This document shows positions 62,847-64,000 of a stretch of 64,000 nt of DNA, in pieces. Both the position numbers and the translations under genes were made by a program. This DNA comes from Bacillus sp. FJAT-27225 (GTDB lineage Bacteria > Bacillota > Bacilli > Bacillales > Cytobacillaceae). The notes beneath the pieces were generated by a model that did no database searches, was not told the DNA's origin, and worked only from the letters and a program-made list of their open reading frames with translations. Location: contig NZ_MAYU01000012.1 in assembly GCF_001685025.1 (NCBI RefSeq), forward strand, positions 682,001-746,000, written 5' to 3'. Every line of letters begins with the position of its first letter. The first letter of the stretch is position 1.

Positions 62847-63995
62847 ATGAAGGCCGTTACATTTCAAGGTGCAAAAGATATTCAAGTAAAGAATGTAGAT
62901 GATCCAAGGATTGAAAAGCCGGATGATATTATTGTCCGGATTACATCGACAGCAATCTGTGGGTCGGATTTGCATATTTATGTAGGTGCATTGCCGACTC
63001 ATCCTGGCTATGTGATTGGCCATGAGCCAATGGGAATTGTCGAGGAGGTTGGGCCTGAGGTCACGAAGGTGAAGAAGGGCGACCGGGTTATCATTCCGTT
63101 CAACATTTCCTGCGGCGATTGTTTTTTCTGCCAGCACGATATGGAGAGCCAGTGCGATAATTCGAATCCGAACCCGCTCCTGGATTCGGCAGCTTATTTC
63201 GGTTTTACAGAACGGTATGGGAATTACCCGGGCGGACAAGCTGAATATTTGCGCGTGCCGTACGGGAATTTCATGCCATTCGTAATTCCTGAATCGTGTG
63301 AGCTTGAGGATGATGCTCTTCTGTTCATGTCGGATGTGCTGCCAACTGCATGGTGGAGCGTTGAGAATGCCGGGGTGAAAAAGGGTGATACCGTTATTGT
63401 CCTTGGCTGCGGCCCCATCGGTTTGATGGCGCAAAAATTCGCCTGGATGCACGGTGCAGAGCGTGTCATCGCGGTGGACAATGTACCATACCGCTTAATG
63501 AAGGCAAAAACGATGAACAATGTTGAAATTTACAATTTTGATGACCATGACGGTGAAATTGAAGCTGGGAAGTTCCTGCGTGAGCTGACAAATGGCGGTG
63601 CACAGGTTGTTATTGACTGCGTCGGGATGGACGGAAAGAAATCACCGATCGAAAAAGTTCAGCAAAAACTGAAGCTCCAGGGTGGTACGCTTGGCCCAAT
63701 CCAAATTGCTATGAACGCGGTCCAGAAGTTTGGAACAATCCAGGTGACTGGCGCTTATGGTGCACTGTATAACGCATTCCCGCTAGGGCATATTTGGGAA
63801 AGGAACCTTACCGTTAAAACTGGACAGGCACCGGTCATCCATTATATGCCGATGCTGTTTGATAAAATTACGAATGGCGAATTTGACCCGACTGAAATCA
63901 TCACTCACAAGGTTCCGCTTGACGATGCCGCCAAGGCGTACCAAATTTTCCATGACCATGAAGATGAGGTCGTCAAGGTTATCCTGAAACCTTAA
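62847..63995 (+). CDS. Zinc-dependent alcohol dehydrogenase (formaldehyde dehydrogenase-like)
   Basis: 382 residues, complete. Catalytic zinc ligands are in ICGSDLH and GHEPMG; the structural zinc has the four Cys of C-G-D-C-F-F-C with a fourth Cys eight residues on. The Rossmann motif is VLGCGPIGLMA. The long form with DVLPTAWW resembles glutathione-independent formaldehyde dehydrogenases and YjmD/AdhB-type enzymes. It oxidises an alcohol or aldehyde adduct with NAD. TAGGAGGT precedes the ATG. Substrate unknown. Confidence 0.88.
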   Translation: MKAVTFQGAKDIQVKNVDDPRIEKPDDIIVRITSTAICGSDLHIYVGALPTHPGYVIGHEPMGIVEEVGPEVTKVKKGDRVIIPFNISCGDCFFCQHDMESQCDNSNPNPLLDSAAYFGFTERYGNYPGGQAEYLRVPYGNFMPFVIPESCELEDDALLFMSDVLPTAWWSVENAGVKKGDTVIVLGCGPIGLMAQKFAWMHGAERVIAVDNVPYRLMKAKTMNNVEIYNFDDHDGEIEAGKFLRELTNGGAQVVIDCVGMDGKKSPIEKVQQKLKLQGGTLGPIQIAMNAVQKFGTIQVTGAYGALYNAFPLGHIWERNLTVKTGQAPVIHYMPMLFDKITNGEFDPTEIITHKVPLDDAAKAYQIFHDHEDEVVKVILKP

Positions 63996-64000
63996 TTCTC

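Noticed and set aside
1-64000. tRNA, rRNA, phage or integrated-element boundaries
   Set aside because: No tRNA or rRNA signatures, integrase, or attachment-site duplications were noticed in the window.

Overview
The window looks like chromosomal DNA from a Bacillus-type Firmicute (Bacillaceae). Supports are strong AGGAGG-like ribosome binding sites with frequent TTG/GTG starts, a flotillin/YuaF operon behind a textbook SigW promoter, a TcyABC cystine importer, an L-box (lysine) riboswitch, a perfect CcpA cre site, a PhoP-type Pho box, and the GC-rich dispersed repeat common in Bacillaceae. I see no rRNA, tRNA, phage or intact insertion sequence. The species cannot be named from this sequence alone.

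Layout. 0-14.9 kb: end of a luciferase-like oxidoreductase, an unrecognised 417-aa protein, a phosphotransferase-fold kinase, floT-yuaF, a stand-alone receiver protein, tcyABC, an SPFH protein with a small ribbon-helix-helix partner, an amino-acid permease behind a lysine riboswitch, a MASE3-PAS membrane sensor, and a decayed small exported-protein gene. 15-32.6 kb: a divergent locus built around cytoskeleton-like and regulatory NTPases. The minus arm encodes, in transcription order, an exported vWA protein, a tubulin-like GTPase, a protein that looks like a degenerate tubulin paralogue, a membrane vWA protein, a beta-rich protein, a zinc-ribbon TRAFAC-type GTPase and its GAP1-like partner. 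The plus arm encodes a 49-aa membrane protein and a zinc-ribbon membrane protein, followed by a separate unit for a membrane-anchored protein with thrombospondin type-3-like calcium repeats. This is the most interesting system here.

32.6-53 kb: mostly housekeeping and accessory genes: nadE, cardiolipin synthase, acetyltransferases, a tungsten aldehyde oxidoreductase with MoeB-like and MoaD-like genes nearby, a nucleoside hydrolase with an EamA exporter, pupG, msrAB, a VTT-domain protein, a PadR/DUF2812 pair and an ECF sigma/anti-sigma pair. 53-61 kb: a disaccharide phosphorolysis operon (GH65 phosphorylase, ABC importer without its own ATPase, beta-phosphoglucomutase, LacI regulator) with LacI-type operators and a cre site upstream. 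61-64 kb: PhoP-controlled alkaline phosphatase and a zinc alcohol dehydrogenase.

A second theme is non-coding. At least nine intergenic places carry short tandem repeats whose period is always 50-52 bp, nearly always 51 or 52, although the sequences of the arrays differ. The units usually contain an inverted repeat. The largest has 14 units, 12 of them identical, upstream of msrAB. Others lie inside the disaccharide operon and between the lysine riboswitch and its permease. Family and domain names are given from memory of conserved motifs; no search was run.
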